Positions 42,279 to 51,373 of a stretch of 54,735 nt of DNA are shown piece by piece. The notes under the pieces were generated by a model, which saw nothing but the letters and a program-made list of their open reading frames with translations, was not told where the DNA came from and searched no databases. The DNA is from Limisphaerales bacterium (GTDB lineage: Bacteria > Verrucomicrobiota > Verrucomicrobiia > Limisphaerales > SXTU01). Within the stretch, counting starts at the first letter, position 1. Every line of letters starts with the position of its first letter. The DNA lies in assembly GCA_009773355.1 (NCBI GenBank), contig WRPG01000049.1:1-54735 (forward strand). Reading direction: 5' to 3'. The position numbers were made by a program, and so were the translations under genes.

Positions 42279-43088
42279 ATGGCCGAGTTTTACGACACAC
42301 ACGCGCACCTCGATTTCCCCGACTTTGCTGACGAATTGCCGCAACTCATCGAGCGCGCGACGGCGGCGGGCATCACGCGGCTGGTCAGCATCGGGACGGA
42401 CTTGGGGAGCAGCGCGCGGGCGGTGGCGCTGGCGGAGCGATTTGAATCTGTGTTCGCGGTCGTGGGCTGGCATCCGAATGACGCGGTGCGCGCGCCGAAG
42501 AATTTTCGCGCCGAGCTGTGCGCGCTGGCCCAGCATCCGAAGGTGGTCGCAATAGGTGAAACCGGCCTCGACTACTACCGGCTGCCGAGTGCCAGCAGCG
42601 GCACTGCGGCGGACGACACGCACGTCAAGGCCCGACAGGCGGAGGTGTTCCAGCAGCAGCTAGAAGTTGCGGCGGAGGCTGGCTTGAACTGCGTCATCCA
42701 CACGCGCGGCGAGTGCTTCGAGGAGACGCTGGCCATCATGCAGCCGTTCGCCAGCCGGGTGCGCGGCGTGTTCCACTGTTTCGTCGGCACGCCGGAGCAG
42801 ATGCGGCGGGTGCTGGCGCTGAACTCGCTCGTGAGCCTCACCGGCATCGTGACCTTCAAGAGCGCGCAGACCGTGCGGGACACGCTGGCCGCCACGCCGC
42901 TCGACCGGCTCATGCTGGAGACGGACGCGCCGTTCCTCGCGCCGGTGCCGTATCGCGGGAAGCGCTGCGAGTCCGCCTATGTGAAGGAGATCGCGGCCGC
43001 CGTGGCGCAGGTGAAGGGCTGTTCACTGGAAGACTTGAGCGCGGCGACGTGTCGCACGGCGCGGGAGTTCTTCCCCAAGCTGCGCTGA
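42279..43088 (+). CDS. TatD-family metal-dependent hydrolase
   Basis: A 269-residue TIM-barrel metallohydrolase of the TatD/YcfH family. Metal ligands are visible as THAHLDF (His8, His10), the Glu in AIGETGLDYY, the His in FHCFVGTPEQM and the Asp in LMLETDAPFLAP. Known members are DNases acting in DNA repair or degradation. No signal peptide. Start by the family N-terminus MAEFYDTHAHLDF. Confidence 0.9.
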   Translation: MAEFYDTHAHLDFPDFADELPQLIERATAAGITRLVSIGTDLGSSARAVALAERFESVFAVVGWHPNDAVRAPKNFRAELCALAQHPKVVAIGETGLDYYRLPSASSGTAADDTHVKARQAEVFQQQLEVAAEAGLNCVIHTRGECFEETLAIMQPFASRVRGVFHCFVGTPEQMRRVLALNSLVSLTGIVTFKSAQTVRDTLAATPLDRLMLETDAPFLAPVPYRGKRCESAYVKEIAAAVAQVKGCSLEDLSAATCRTAREFFPKLR

Positions 43089-43119
43089 GGCCAGATGTCT
43101 GGCTCAGAGCTTTCCTGAT

Positions 43120-43147
43120 TTGCGCGGCGCGTGGTTTGCCCTAGCCT
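43120..43147 (+). promoter_or_regulatory. Possible promoter for the histidine kinase gene
   Basis: TTGCGC at 43120-43125 and TAGCCT at 43142-43147 are 16 bases apart and lie 13 bases before the ATG at 43161. It follows the tatD stop at 43088. Confidence 0.35.
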
Positions 43148-43160
43148 TGCCGCGACGCTG

Positions 43161-46100
43161 ATGAAACGCCTTTCCACCTCGGGCCGCGTTGCGCTCGGAG
43201 CCGGCTTGTTCTGCCTGCTCATGGGCGGCTTCGTGCTGGCGGGCTGGTGGCTGGACGTGCCGGCAATGACGGCCTTTCTGGCCCCGGCGGGCCACATGAA
43301 GGCCAACTCTGCGGCGGCCTTCATTCTCGCCGGCGCGGCGCTCGCGCTGAACTCCACGCCCAACGTCCGCCGCTGGGAGTGGCTCGCCGCCCAGGCCTTC
43401 GCGGTGCTGGTCACGCTCCTCGGCGGCCTGACGCTGGCGGAATACTTGTCCGGCGTGGATTTCGGCATTGATGAGCTGCTCGCCACCGACGTGGACGGTG
43501 ATGAGCTGGCCCCGCCGGGGCGGATGTCGGTGAACGGCGCGGTCGGATTCCTCCTCGTGGGCAGCGCGCTCACGTTGTTGAACGGCCAGCCGAAGAAGCG
43601 CCGGCGGCCAATGGCGGTGGGCCTGCTGGCGTGCGTGCTGCTGGGGCTGGCGTTGTTCTCCCTGCCGAGCCTGGCGTTCGATGTCTCCACCACCTACCGC
43701 TGGGAAGGCGCCGCGCCGATGGCCTTCCGCTCCACCTTGGGCTTGATGGCGCTGGCGGTGGGCTTGATGGCGCTGGCGCACGAGTGGGGCCAGCGCGAGG
43801 GGCTGGCGCTCGTGCGCTGGCTGCCGCTGGCGGTGGGCACGAGCGCGCTCACCATCACGCTGCTGCTCTGGCAGGCGCTGCGGGTGCAGGAGGAGCGGCA
43901 GATTGACCGCGTCGTGACGCAGCAGGTGCGCGAGATGCGGCAGCTCATTCACACGGAAGCCCAGGCGCGCGTGCTCATCTTGACGCGCATCGCCCGGCGC
44001 TGGGAGGCCCAGCCGGCGCGCCGCCCGGCGGACTGGGATTTCGAAACGCAGCCGTATCTCGGCCATTACCGGGACATGAAGGCGCTGGGCTGGGTGGACG
44101 CCAACCTCGTCCCGCGCATGGTGCTGCCACGCGGCAGCCTCTCCTTCCTCGACACCAACGCCGCCCCCAGCCTCCGCCGGGACGAACTGCTCCGCGCCGC
44201 GCGCGAGCGGCCGGACGCCTTTGTATCGCCGACGATGGACACCGCCGACGGGCGGGTGTTTCTCCTGTTCGCCCCGATGGCGCGTGGCACAAACTTCTCC
44301 GGCCTGGTCGTCGGCGTGTTCGGGGTGAAGGATCTCGTGGAATCCGCGCTGGGATCGGTGCGGCGCGGGCACTGGTTCAAGCTCATCGAAGGCGACCGCG
44401 AAATCTATCGCAGCGCCACGGTTCCGGACGAACGGGCGCGCCCGCGCCAGGTGGATGTGCGCATCCAGGACGTGCCGTGGACGCTGCGCGCGTGGCCGAC
44501 CCGCGAGACGCTCACGGAACTGCGCACGCCGCTGGCCACCGTCGCGCTGGGCGGCGGCGCGACGTTCGCGGTGCTGCTCGGCATTGCGACTTACCTGGCG
44601 CAAACCTCGCGCGCCCGCGAGCGGCAGCTCCGCGCCGGCAACCGCGCGCTGGAGGCGGAGGTGGCCGAGCTTGGACAACAGCTTCGCGGTGATTTACCTC
44701 AAGGACGCGCAAGGCCGCTACCTGCTCATCAACAAACGCTACGAAACGCTCTTCCACGTCCAGCGCGACGCGGTGCTGGGCAAGTCCGACCACGATGTCT
44801 TCCCCAAGCTGATGGCCGACGCCTTCCGGGCGAACGACGAGCGCGCCCTCAAGTCGCGCGACGCGCTCACCATCGAGGAGATTGCGCCGCAGGACGACGG
44901 CCTGCACACCTACGTCAGCGTGAAGTTTCCGCTGCTGGATGCGCTGGGCGAGCCTTACGGCGTGTGCGGCATCTCGACCGACATCACCGAGCGCAAGCGC
45001 GCCGAGTCGCAGCTCCGCGCCAGCCACGAGGCGCTGGAATTTGCCAACCACCGTCTGCGCGGCATCATCGAGGGCACGCACGACCGCATCGCCGCGCTGG
45101 ACACGCGCTACTGCTTCCTCACCTTCAACTCCGCCTACCGCGACGCCTTCCGCCGCGACTTCGGCAAGGACATCGCCATCGGCATGAGATTGTCCGATCC
45201 GCTCGCGCACGTCCCACACGAGCAGGAGGAGCAGCTTGTCGTCTGGGCGCGCGCGCTCAAGGGCGAGGTCTTCACCGTGACGCGCACGATGCAGTCCGGC
45301 GACGAGGTCCGGCATTTTGAAATCTCCTTCAGCCCCATCCGCGACGAGCAGGGCGACCTGCTCGGCGCGGCGCAGCTCATGCGCGACGTCACCGAGCGCC
45401 AGCGCGCCGAGGACGAGCGCGCGCGGCTGCTCGCGGAAGTCGCCAGCCGCAACGCGCTGCTCGAAGCCGCGAACAAGGAACTCGAAGCCTTCTCCTACTC
45501 CGTCTCGCACGACCTGCGCGCGCCGCTGCGGCACATTGACGGCTTCGCCGGCCTCCTGCAGCGCACCAGCACCGCCAAGCTCGACGAGAAGGAGCAGCGT
45601 TACCTGACGCTCATCACCGAGTCCGCCAAGCGCATGGGCAAGCTCATTGACGACCTGCTGGACTTCTCGCGCATGGGCCGCGCCGCGATGCGCCGGGAAA
45701 CGGTGGACATGAGCGCCCTCGTTCAAACCGTGCTGCGCGATTTGGAACCGGACACCCAGGGCCGCGTCATCGAGTGGCGCGTCAGCCCGCTGCCCGCCGT
45801 GCAAGGCGACGCCTCACTGTTGCGACAGGTGTGGACGAACCTGCTGTCCAACGCCGTGAAATACTCCCGCCCGCGCGCCCAGGCCGTCGTCGAGGTTGGC
45901 TGCGCGAAGGACAAGCCAAACGAGACCATCTTCTTCATCCGCGACAACGGTGTCGGTTTCGAGATGAAGTATGCCGACCACCTGTTCGGCGTGTTCCAGC
46001 GGTTGCACCGCCCGGAGGACTTCGAAGGCACCGGCATCGGGCTGGCCAACGTCCGCCGCATCATCGCGCGGCACGGCGGCCGCACTTGGGCCGAGGGCCA

Positions 46101-46209
46101 GCCGGACGCGGGCGCGACGATCTGGTTCACCCTTCCGAAATTGACGGCGGCGGGAAATGAGCTGAAAACTCCCGCCGCCAGCGCGTCGGATAAACACCCA
46201 ACCCACTGA
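43161..46209 (+). pseudogene. Histidine kinase gene with a frameshift between sensor and PAS regions
   Basis: The first frame, from 43161, encodes about 505 residues: several membrane segments in residues 1-235, then a CHASE-like extracellular region and another membrane segment (VALGGGATFAVLLGIATYLA). It reads through EVAEL near 44675. A different frame then continues LDNSFAVIYLKDAQGRYLLI, a PAS domain, a second PAS, HisKA with the phosphoacceptor His in FSYSVSHDLRAPLRHI (about 45508), and HATPase boxes (NLLSNAVKYS, DNGVGFEM, GTGIGLAN) to 46209. The junction GAG-C-TTGGAC suggests a small deletion or insertion. Sequencing error is an alternative. If broken, the kinase would lose its sensor link. 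An Rcp-type response regulator follows after 1 base. Confidence 0.8.
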
Positions 46210-46210
46210 C

Positions 46211-46666
46211 ATGGCCACGGGACACAAACGCATCCTCCTGGCGGAGGACAATCCGAACGACGCCGAACTCGCGCTCTGCGCGCTGGACGAGCACCGCCTC
46301 GCGCATGAGGTCATGGTGGTGCGTGACGGCGCGGAGGCGCTCGATTACCTGTTCCGTCGCGGCATCCACGCGGAGCGGCCCGCCGGCCATCCGGTGGTCG
46401 CGTTCCTCGACCTCAAGATGCCGCGCGTGGACGGCCTCTCGCTGTTGCGCCAGATGAAGGCTGACCCGGAGCTGCGCACCATTCCGGTCGTGATGCTCAC
46501 GTCGTCGCGCGAGGAGTCCGATCTCGTGCAGAGCTATCAGGCCGGCGTGAACGCCTACGTGGTCAAGCCCGTGGACTTCCAGCAATACCTCGAGGCCGTG
46601 AAGCAGCTCGGCCGGTTCTGGGCGCACATCAACGAGCCGCCGCCGCGCGCCCGCCTGGCCGCGTGA
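46211..46666 (+). CDS. Rcp1/CheY-like response regulator
   Basis: A 151-residue single receiver domain: acidic AEDNPND, Asp67 in FLDLKMPRVDG as phosphoacceptor, and Lys119 in VVKPVDFQQY. The stretch ELRTIPVVMLTSSREESD is typical of phytochrome-type kinase partners (Rcp1 family). It starts 1 base after the kinase gene and overlaps the next gene's GTG, so the three are one operon. It is probably the direct phosphorylation partner of the kinase. Confidence 0.87.
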   Translation: MATGHKRILLAEDNPNDAELALCALDEHRLAHEVMVVRDGAEALDYLFRRGIHAERPAGHPVVAFLDLKMPRVDGLSLLRQMKADPELRTIPVVMLTSSREESDLVQSYQAGVNAYVVKPVDFQQYLEAVKQLGRFWAHINEPPPRARLAA

Positions 46667-49305
46667 ACCTCCCGTCCCGCTTGCGCTTCGTCCCCGCGAT
46701 CGCTGGCCATTTGCGCAGGTTCGTCATCCTTTCGGGCGTCGCGTTTGCGTCGCTCGCCTCCGCCCAGCCGCGCGTCGTCATCAACGAAATCCATTTCGAC
46801 CCGGCGGAGAAAAAGCCGCTGGAGTTCGTCGAGCTGCACAATGCTGGATCGTCCGAGGCGCTGTTGAATGGCTGGCAGCTCGGCAAGTTTCGCTTCGGAG
46901 CCGCGCACACGCTGGCTCCCGGCGGCTTCACGGTCATCGCAGCAGACCCGGCGGCATTTCAGAAAGCCTATGGCTTCGCGCCGCTCGGCCCGCTGCCGGG
47001 CAAGCTCAAGAACGAGGGCGAGCGCGTCGCGTTGCGCGATGCGGGCGGGCGCATCGTGGACGAGGTGCGCTATGGCGTTGCCCCGCCGTGGCCGACGGCG
47101 ACGCTCGGCGCGAGTTCGTCGCTGGAGCGCGTGCATCCGAGCCTGCCTTCGACGTTCGCCAGCTCGTGGCGCGCGTCGGGCTTCCGGCTCGATGGCAGCG
47201 TGGGCAACAAGTCGCCGACGCCGGGCAAGACCAACTCGGTTTTCACCACTGCGCAGCCGCCCACGGTCGAGGCCGTCGTGCACACGCCGCAGCAGCCGCG
47301 CTCCGGGCAGTCTGTGACCGTCACCGTGCGCGTGGCCGAGCAACGCGGCCACACGGCGGCGCTGCTGGTGCAGGCCGTCGAGCCGGGCAGCTACATCCGC
47401 AAGAGCGACCCAGCGTATGAGCAGGGCTGGCAAGAGTTCACCTTGCACGATGACGGCAAGAACGGTGACACGCGCGCGCAGGACGGGACGTTCACCACCG
47501 TCGTGCCGGGCGAGTTTCAGAAGCACCGCCGGCTGCTGCGCTATCGCGTCCTGCTGCGCGACCATGCCGGTGGAACCACCAAACTGCCGTCCGCCGATGA
47601 CGAAAGCCCGAACTTCGCATGGTTCTGCTATGACAGTGTGCCCGCGTGGACTGGCTCCTCGCAGCCCGGCAAGACTCCACCACTCCAATACTCCAGCACC
47701 TTCCTTACCACGCTGCCGGTGTATCATCTGCTCGCACGGCACGACGACGTGGAGCGCAGCCAGTGGGACGGCGGCTACAACAAGCGGCGGCTCCTCGGCA
47801 CGTTCATCTGCGACGGACAGGTCTTCGACCATGTGCAATTTCAGAATCGCGGCCAGGCCAGCACCTACGTCAGCGGCAAGAACAAGTGGGGCGTTCATTT
47901 CCCGCGCGGGCACGAGTTCACGCCGAAGAACCACTGGGGGGAACCCTACGTCCGCGGCTGGGATCATTTGAACTTGAGCGGCTGCGCCAGCCCGTGGGTG
48001 CAGGTGAATCGCGGCATGGCGGGCATGGACGAGGCGGTGTCCTTCCGCGCGTATCACCTGGCCGGGGTGCCAAGTCCGAACACGCACTGGATTCATTGGC
48101 GTGTGATCTCGCGCACGGACGAGGCCAGCGCCAAGTCACAATACGACGGCGACCTGTGGGGTCTCTATCTCGTGGTGCAGGACCCCGACGGCCCGTGGCT
48201 GAAGGAGCGCGGTCTGCCGGATGGCAACACGTTCAGCCCCGAGACCGGGCGCAAGCATCTCGGTGGCGGCTTGCCGCGCGATGGCTCGGACTTCAACCAG
48301 TTCATGCACGGTTCGCGCACCACCAAGTCCGAGGACTGGTGGCGCGAGAACTTGAACCTGCCCGACTACTTCAGCTTCCACGCGGTCAACCGAATCGTCT
48401 CGAACGTGGACCTGCGCCACGGCGCGAACCACTTCTTCTACCACTCGCCGCGCGCGGGCTGGTCGCCGGTGCCGTGGGACCTCGACATGATGTTCATCCC
48501 GAAGACGCATTGGCCGGGCATCACGGATCAGGCGCGCTGCCTGGAGTTGCCCGCGCTACGTCGCGAATACCAGAACCGAGCGCGCGAAATCCTCGATCTC
48601 TTCTGCGCCGACGCCTCGCCGCGCGGCGGCCAAATCGGCCAGCTTGTCGAGGAACTCGCTCGCGCCATCCGTCCCGCCGGACAGGAACGAAGCTGGGCCG
48701 AGCTGGACATGGCGATGTGGAACCATCACCCGCGCACCAGCGACAAGGGCGCGTTTTACCGGACTCCTTTTGATCAGGGCATGATGGGCGGGAACTTTCG
48801 CCGCACGCTGCCGTCGCCGGACTTCAACGGCTTCTGCAAGTTGATTGTGGATTTCTGCACCGACTCGCGGACGAACCGGAACTACGCGCCCAACGACGGC
48901 AACATGCTCGGCTACGGCTGGGGCCATCTCTGGTGGGAGTCCCGCGACAACCAGATTCCCGAGCGCCCGGTCATCCGGCATCTCGGCACGGAGAAGAAGG
49001 GCGCGCAGGTCTTCCAGATCACTCCTTTCGCCACGCCCGTCGCCACGAACCACTTTGCCGCCGTGCAGTGGCGCGTGGGCCGCAGCACCGCGCCGGGCCA
49101 GCCGGGCTGGGAATCGGGCAAGCCGTGGCGCTACGAGATCGAGCCGCACTGGGACAGCGGCGAGCTGCTTCGCACCGAACCGCAGATGAAGCTGCCCCGG
49201 GAAGCTTTTGCCGATGCCGGCGTGCTGCGCGTGCGCGCCCGCTACCGGGACAACACGGGCCGCTGGAGCCACTGGAGCGACCCGGTGCAGTTGAGCGGAC
49301 GCTGA
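46663..49305 (+). CDS. Exported lamin-tail (LTD) and CotH kinase-like protein
   Basis: An 880-residue exported protein beginning at GTG 46663, overlapping the response regulator stop as GTGA. An N-terminal signal is followed by a lamin-tail domain (about 36-170: VVINEIHFDPAEKKPLEFVE, LNGWQLGKFRF), a linker and beta domain, then a CotH kinase-like region in about 345-660 (GWSPVPWDLDMMFIPKTHWP, with the DLD resembling the CotH active site). CotH in spores phosphorylates coat proteins; the function of bacterial exported relatives is unknown. A C-terminal beta region ends the protein. It is convergent with DUF4956, with 1 base between stops. Confidence 0.78.
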   Translation: MNLPSRLRFVPAIAGHLRRFVILSGVAFASLASAQPRVVINEIHFDPAEKKPLEFVELHNAGSSEALLNGWQLGKFRFGAAHTLAPGGFTVIAADPAAFQKAYGFAPLGPLPGKLKNEGERVALRDAGGRIVDEVRYGVAPPWPTATLGASSSLERVHPSLPSTFASSWRASGFRLDGSVGNKSPTPGKTNSVFTTAQPPTVEAVVHTPQQPRSGQSVTVTVRVAEQRGHTAALLVQAVEPGSYIRKSDPAYEQGWQEFTLHDDGKNGDTRAQDGTFTTVVPGEFQKHRRLLRYRVLLRDHAGGTTKLPSADDESPNFAWFCYDSVPAWTGSSQPGKTPPLQYSSTFLTTLPVYHLLARHDDVERSQWDGGYNKRRLLGTFICDGQVFDHVQFQNRGQASTYVSGKNKWGVHFPRGHEFTPKNHWGEPYVRGWDHLNLSGCASPWVQVNRGMAGMDEAVSFRAYHLAGVPSPNTHWIHWRVISRTDEASAKSQYDGDLWGLYLVVQDPDGPWLKERGLPDGNTFSPETGRKHLGGGLPRDGSDFNQFMHGSRTTKSEDWWRENLNLPDYFSFHAVNRIVSNVDLRHGANHFFYHSPRAGWSPVPWDLDMMFIPKTHWPGITDQARCLELPALRREYQNRAREILDLFCADASPRGGQIGQLVEELARAIRPAGQERSWAELDMAMWNHHPRTSDKGAFYRTPFDQGMMGGNFRRTLPSPDFNGFCKLIVDFCTDSRTNRNYAPNDGNMLGYGWGHLWWESRDNQIPERPVIRHLGTEKKGAQVFQITPFATPVATNHFAAVQWRVGRSTAPGQPGWESGKPWRYEIEPHWDSGELLRTEPQMKLPREAFADAGVLRVRARYRDNTGRWSHWSDPVQLSGR

Positions 49306-49306
49306 C

Positions 49307-49996
49307 CTACAGCTCCGACTCGTCCTCGGCCTTGAGGGTGGTGACTTGCGAGGCGCCTTCGAGGGCGGTGATTTCGCTGACCAGTTCGTCCACGCGGTTC
49401 GGGTCGCGGAGCAGCAGACGGAAGGAGAAATCCGCGCCCTCATAGCCCTGGTGCGAGCGCTGGCTGGCCAGGTGAACACGGCGGGAGTGGCGTTCCAGCA
49501 GGTTGCTCAGTTCCATCAACTCGCCGGGCGAGCGCGCCCAGTGGAGATTCAGGATGAGGTCGTAGCGGTGGCGCGCGCCGAAGTTCGTGAACCAGAGATA
49601 GACCATCATCGCGAAGATGATGAGCGCGCCGACGACGGTGGTGGAGAACTTCTGCGTGCCGCAGCCCATGCCGATGAAGATGGACGTGAGCACGAAGGTG
49701 GTGTCGAGGGTGTCGCGCAGGATGTTGCGGAAGCGGACGATGGCGAACACGGCCATCATGCCGAACGCGGTGACGATGTTGTTCGAGAGCACGGTCATCA
49801 CCAGCGACACGATGACGGGCGTGACGACGAGGGCGTTCACGAACGAGCGCGAGTAGCTCAGGCCGGCGTGGGTCATCATGTAGGTCCACGCCAGCATCTG
49901 GCCCAGCAGGAAGGACAGCAGCAGGCCGAGGACGACGGCGGGGATGTTCGGCGGGGCCAGCGAGGTGTCGCCCTGAAAAAAAAGCCACTCGTTCAT
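49307..49996 (-). CDS. DUF4956 membrane protein
   Basis: A 229-residue protein with about four membrane segments in residues 20-140 (AVVLGLLLSFLLGQMLAWTY and FALVVTPVIVSLVMT-like stretches) and a C-terminal soluble domain LELSNLLERHSRRVHLAS-like, matching DUF4956. In many bacteria DUF4956 genes sit near CotH and VTC-domain (polyphosphate polymerase) genes; here the CotH neighbour is present but no VTC gene is in the window. The start at 49996 is taken at MNEWLFFQGD; a longer frame to 50080 is rejected. Function unknown. Confidence 0.78.
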   Translation of the reverse strand: MNEWLFFQGDTSLAPPNIPAVVLGLLLSFLLGQMLAWTYMMTHAGLSYSRSFVNALVVTPVIVSLVMTVLSNNIVTAFGMMAVFAIVRFRNILRDTLDTTFVLTSIFIGMGCGTQKFSTTVVGALIIFAMMVYLWFTNFGARHRYDLILNLHWARSPGELMELSNLLERHSRRVHLASQRSHQGYEGADFSFRLLLRDPNRVDELVSEITALEGASQVTTLKAEDESEL

Positions 49997-50301
49997 GTCG
50001 TTAATTGGTTTGGACTGCCGGCTAGGATTGGGATTGCCGTCAGGATTGCGAGAAAAATTCTGCCCGGCTCCCATCTGCATCGGTTTGCTTTGTCCGGTGC
50101 GACTCCGCGAGTCTTCTCGAACGCACGAATGACGAATTTGAAACCGTGGCGTGACGCTGCGGGGAGTTAAGGATGTGGCGGCGCGGCGCGGTCGTCTTTA
50201 TTTTGAAGAGGACGTGTGCGCCTTCACCGGCGGGGTGGTCTGGGCGAGTGTTGGCGGGATGTGGCACCAAGGCTTTGGCTTGTTTTGCGGCGGGCCATGC
50301 T

Positions 50302-50484
50302 TCACGACATGATTCTTTTGGCCGCCAGGTCAAGGGCCAGCCGCGCATCCCGGTGGGACGGCGGAAAGCCATTGGGTTCTCGCAAGCACTCGTTGAAGTC
50401 GGTCGCGTTCTCCCCGGCCTTGCTCAAGGCCGGCCAGGGCGTCCCGGCCAGAATCGCAATGATGGTGATGGAGGGCGATGGGGG
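50302..50484 (-). pseudogene. Remnant of a prepilin-like gene
   Basis: On the minus strand one frame reads SITIIAILAGTPWPALSKAG, an altered version of the prepilin core [19 protein letters not shown] found in the three neighbouring genes, followed by about 35 unrelated-looking residues and a stop at 50302. The start and the FTLIELL part are gone. This is interpreted as a decayed fourth prepilin gene. The DNA also resembles the others (AATCGCAATGATGG). Confidence 0.7.
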
Positions 50485-50498
50485 ACTCCCCTAAGCTG

Positions 50499-50516
50499 AT
50501 AGCCATTTCTGCTCAT
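50499..50516. repeat. 18-base direct repeat, copy 1
   Basis: ATAGCCATTTCTGCTCAT occurs here and, in the same orientation, at 52303-52320. The two copies flank the lipoprotein/prepilin block and lie just upstream of a prepilin (or remnant) on the minus strand. Confidence 0.8.
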
Positions 50517-50632
50517 CTGCGTCCGTCGGCTCCAGACTGCAAAATGCGATTTCACCTTTGCCCGGCGGGCTTTTCTGCACGGTCGGTGCAGCGGAAACGG
50601 CGGCGGTTGACAGCGTCACGCAGTCACGCAAT

Positions 50633-50659
50633 TTGACAGCGAACCCGCAAATTTAGTAT
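50633..50659 (+). promoter_or_regulatory. Promoter for lipoprotein-like gene A
   Basis: A perfect TTGACA at 50633-50638 and TAGTAT at 50654-50659 (spacing 15; AGTATC gives 16) end 9 bases before the ATG at 50669. Another TTGACA lies at 50607-50612. This is the best -35 match in the window, though the spacing is short. Confidence 0.5.
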
Positions 50660-50668
50660 CACCTGACA

Positions 50669-51364
50669 ATGCACCCAACCCAATGCCGAATCTGTTTGGT
50701 GATCATGCTGGCCGTTGCCTTTGCCGGAGGGGCATGCCGGAGACGAAGTGCTCCCGAGGAAAAAATGTCCGCCTACGAGTTGAGCGCGGGCCAGTCCAAC
50801 GAGCTTAAAGCCCCTCACCCCAGCGGAAGCTTTACCCCGGCTGAACAAGCCGTGCCGACCATCAAGGGCGTCGGTTCGGTGGCTGACAATCCCATGACCA
50901 GGGCGCTGGTTGGGAATGACCCGCAGGCGCACGTTAGGGCATTGAACGAACTCCTGATGGTGTGGGAGCAGACCAACACGGAGCGGCCATTCGCCGCGCC
51001 TGGGGATTTGGTCAGGGCGGGCCTGCTGTCCAGACTGCCCAATCCTCCGCTAGGGATGGAATTCGTCTTCAGTCCGCAGCGGCACGCGATTGAAGTGGTT
51101 CCAGTGGGCGTAGCCATCCGAGGCGTCGGCTCGAACCCCGACAACCCCATGGCCAAGGCGCTAGGCGGCGGCGATGCCCAGGAGCATTTGAAGATGTTGA
51201 ACGAACTCCTGGCGGTGTGGGAGCAGGCGAGTGCCGCCCAGCCATTTACCGCTCCTGAGGATCTGGTCAAGGCGGGCCTGCTGTCCCGGCTGCCCAATCC
51301 TCCGCCTGGGATGAAGTTTGTCTTCAACCCGAAGCAGCACGCGGTCGAACTGGTTCCGCGATAA
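50669..51364 (+). CDS. Lipoprotein-like protein A with internal duplication
   Basis: A 231-residue protein with a hydrophobic N-terminus, VIMLAVAFAGGACRRR, resembling a lipoprotein signal with Cys23, although the -3 residue is not canonical. Residues 65-145 and 150-230 are two copies of one 81-residue unit, beginning IKGVGS / IRGVGS and sharing LNELLMVWEQ / LNELLAVWEQ, AGLLSRLPNPP and a Val-Pro end. The unit's motif, DLVKAGLLSRLPNPPPG, is shared with the small lipoprotein at 53678. Probable location: outer-membrane or periplasmic side. It is convergent with prepilin 1. Function unknown. Confidence 0.72.
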   Translation: MHPTQCRICLVIMLAVAFAGGACRRRSAPEEKMSAYELSAGQSNELKAPHPSGSFTPAEQAVPTIKGVGSVADNPMTRALVGNDPQAHVRALNELLMVWEQTNTERPFAAPGDLVRAGLLSRLPNPPLGMEFVFSPQRHAIEVVPVGVAIRGVGSNPDNPMAKALGGGDAQEHLKMLNELLAVWEQASAAQPFTAPEDLVKAGLLSRLPNPPPGMKFVFNPKQHAVELVPR

Positions 51365-51373
51365 ACTGGGGGA

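Larger units (their letters stand above)
49997..50668. other. 672-base region without intact gene
   Basis: Contains, from left to right, about 300 bases with no clear signal, a prepilin remnant on the minus strand (50302-50484), one copy of an 18-base direct repeat (50499-50516), and promoter-like boxes before the gene at 50669. No RNA structure recognised. Confidence 0.5.
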
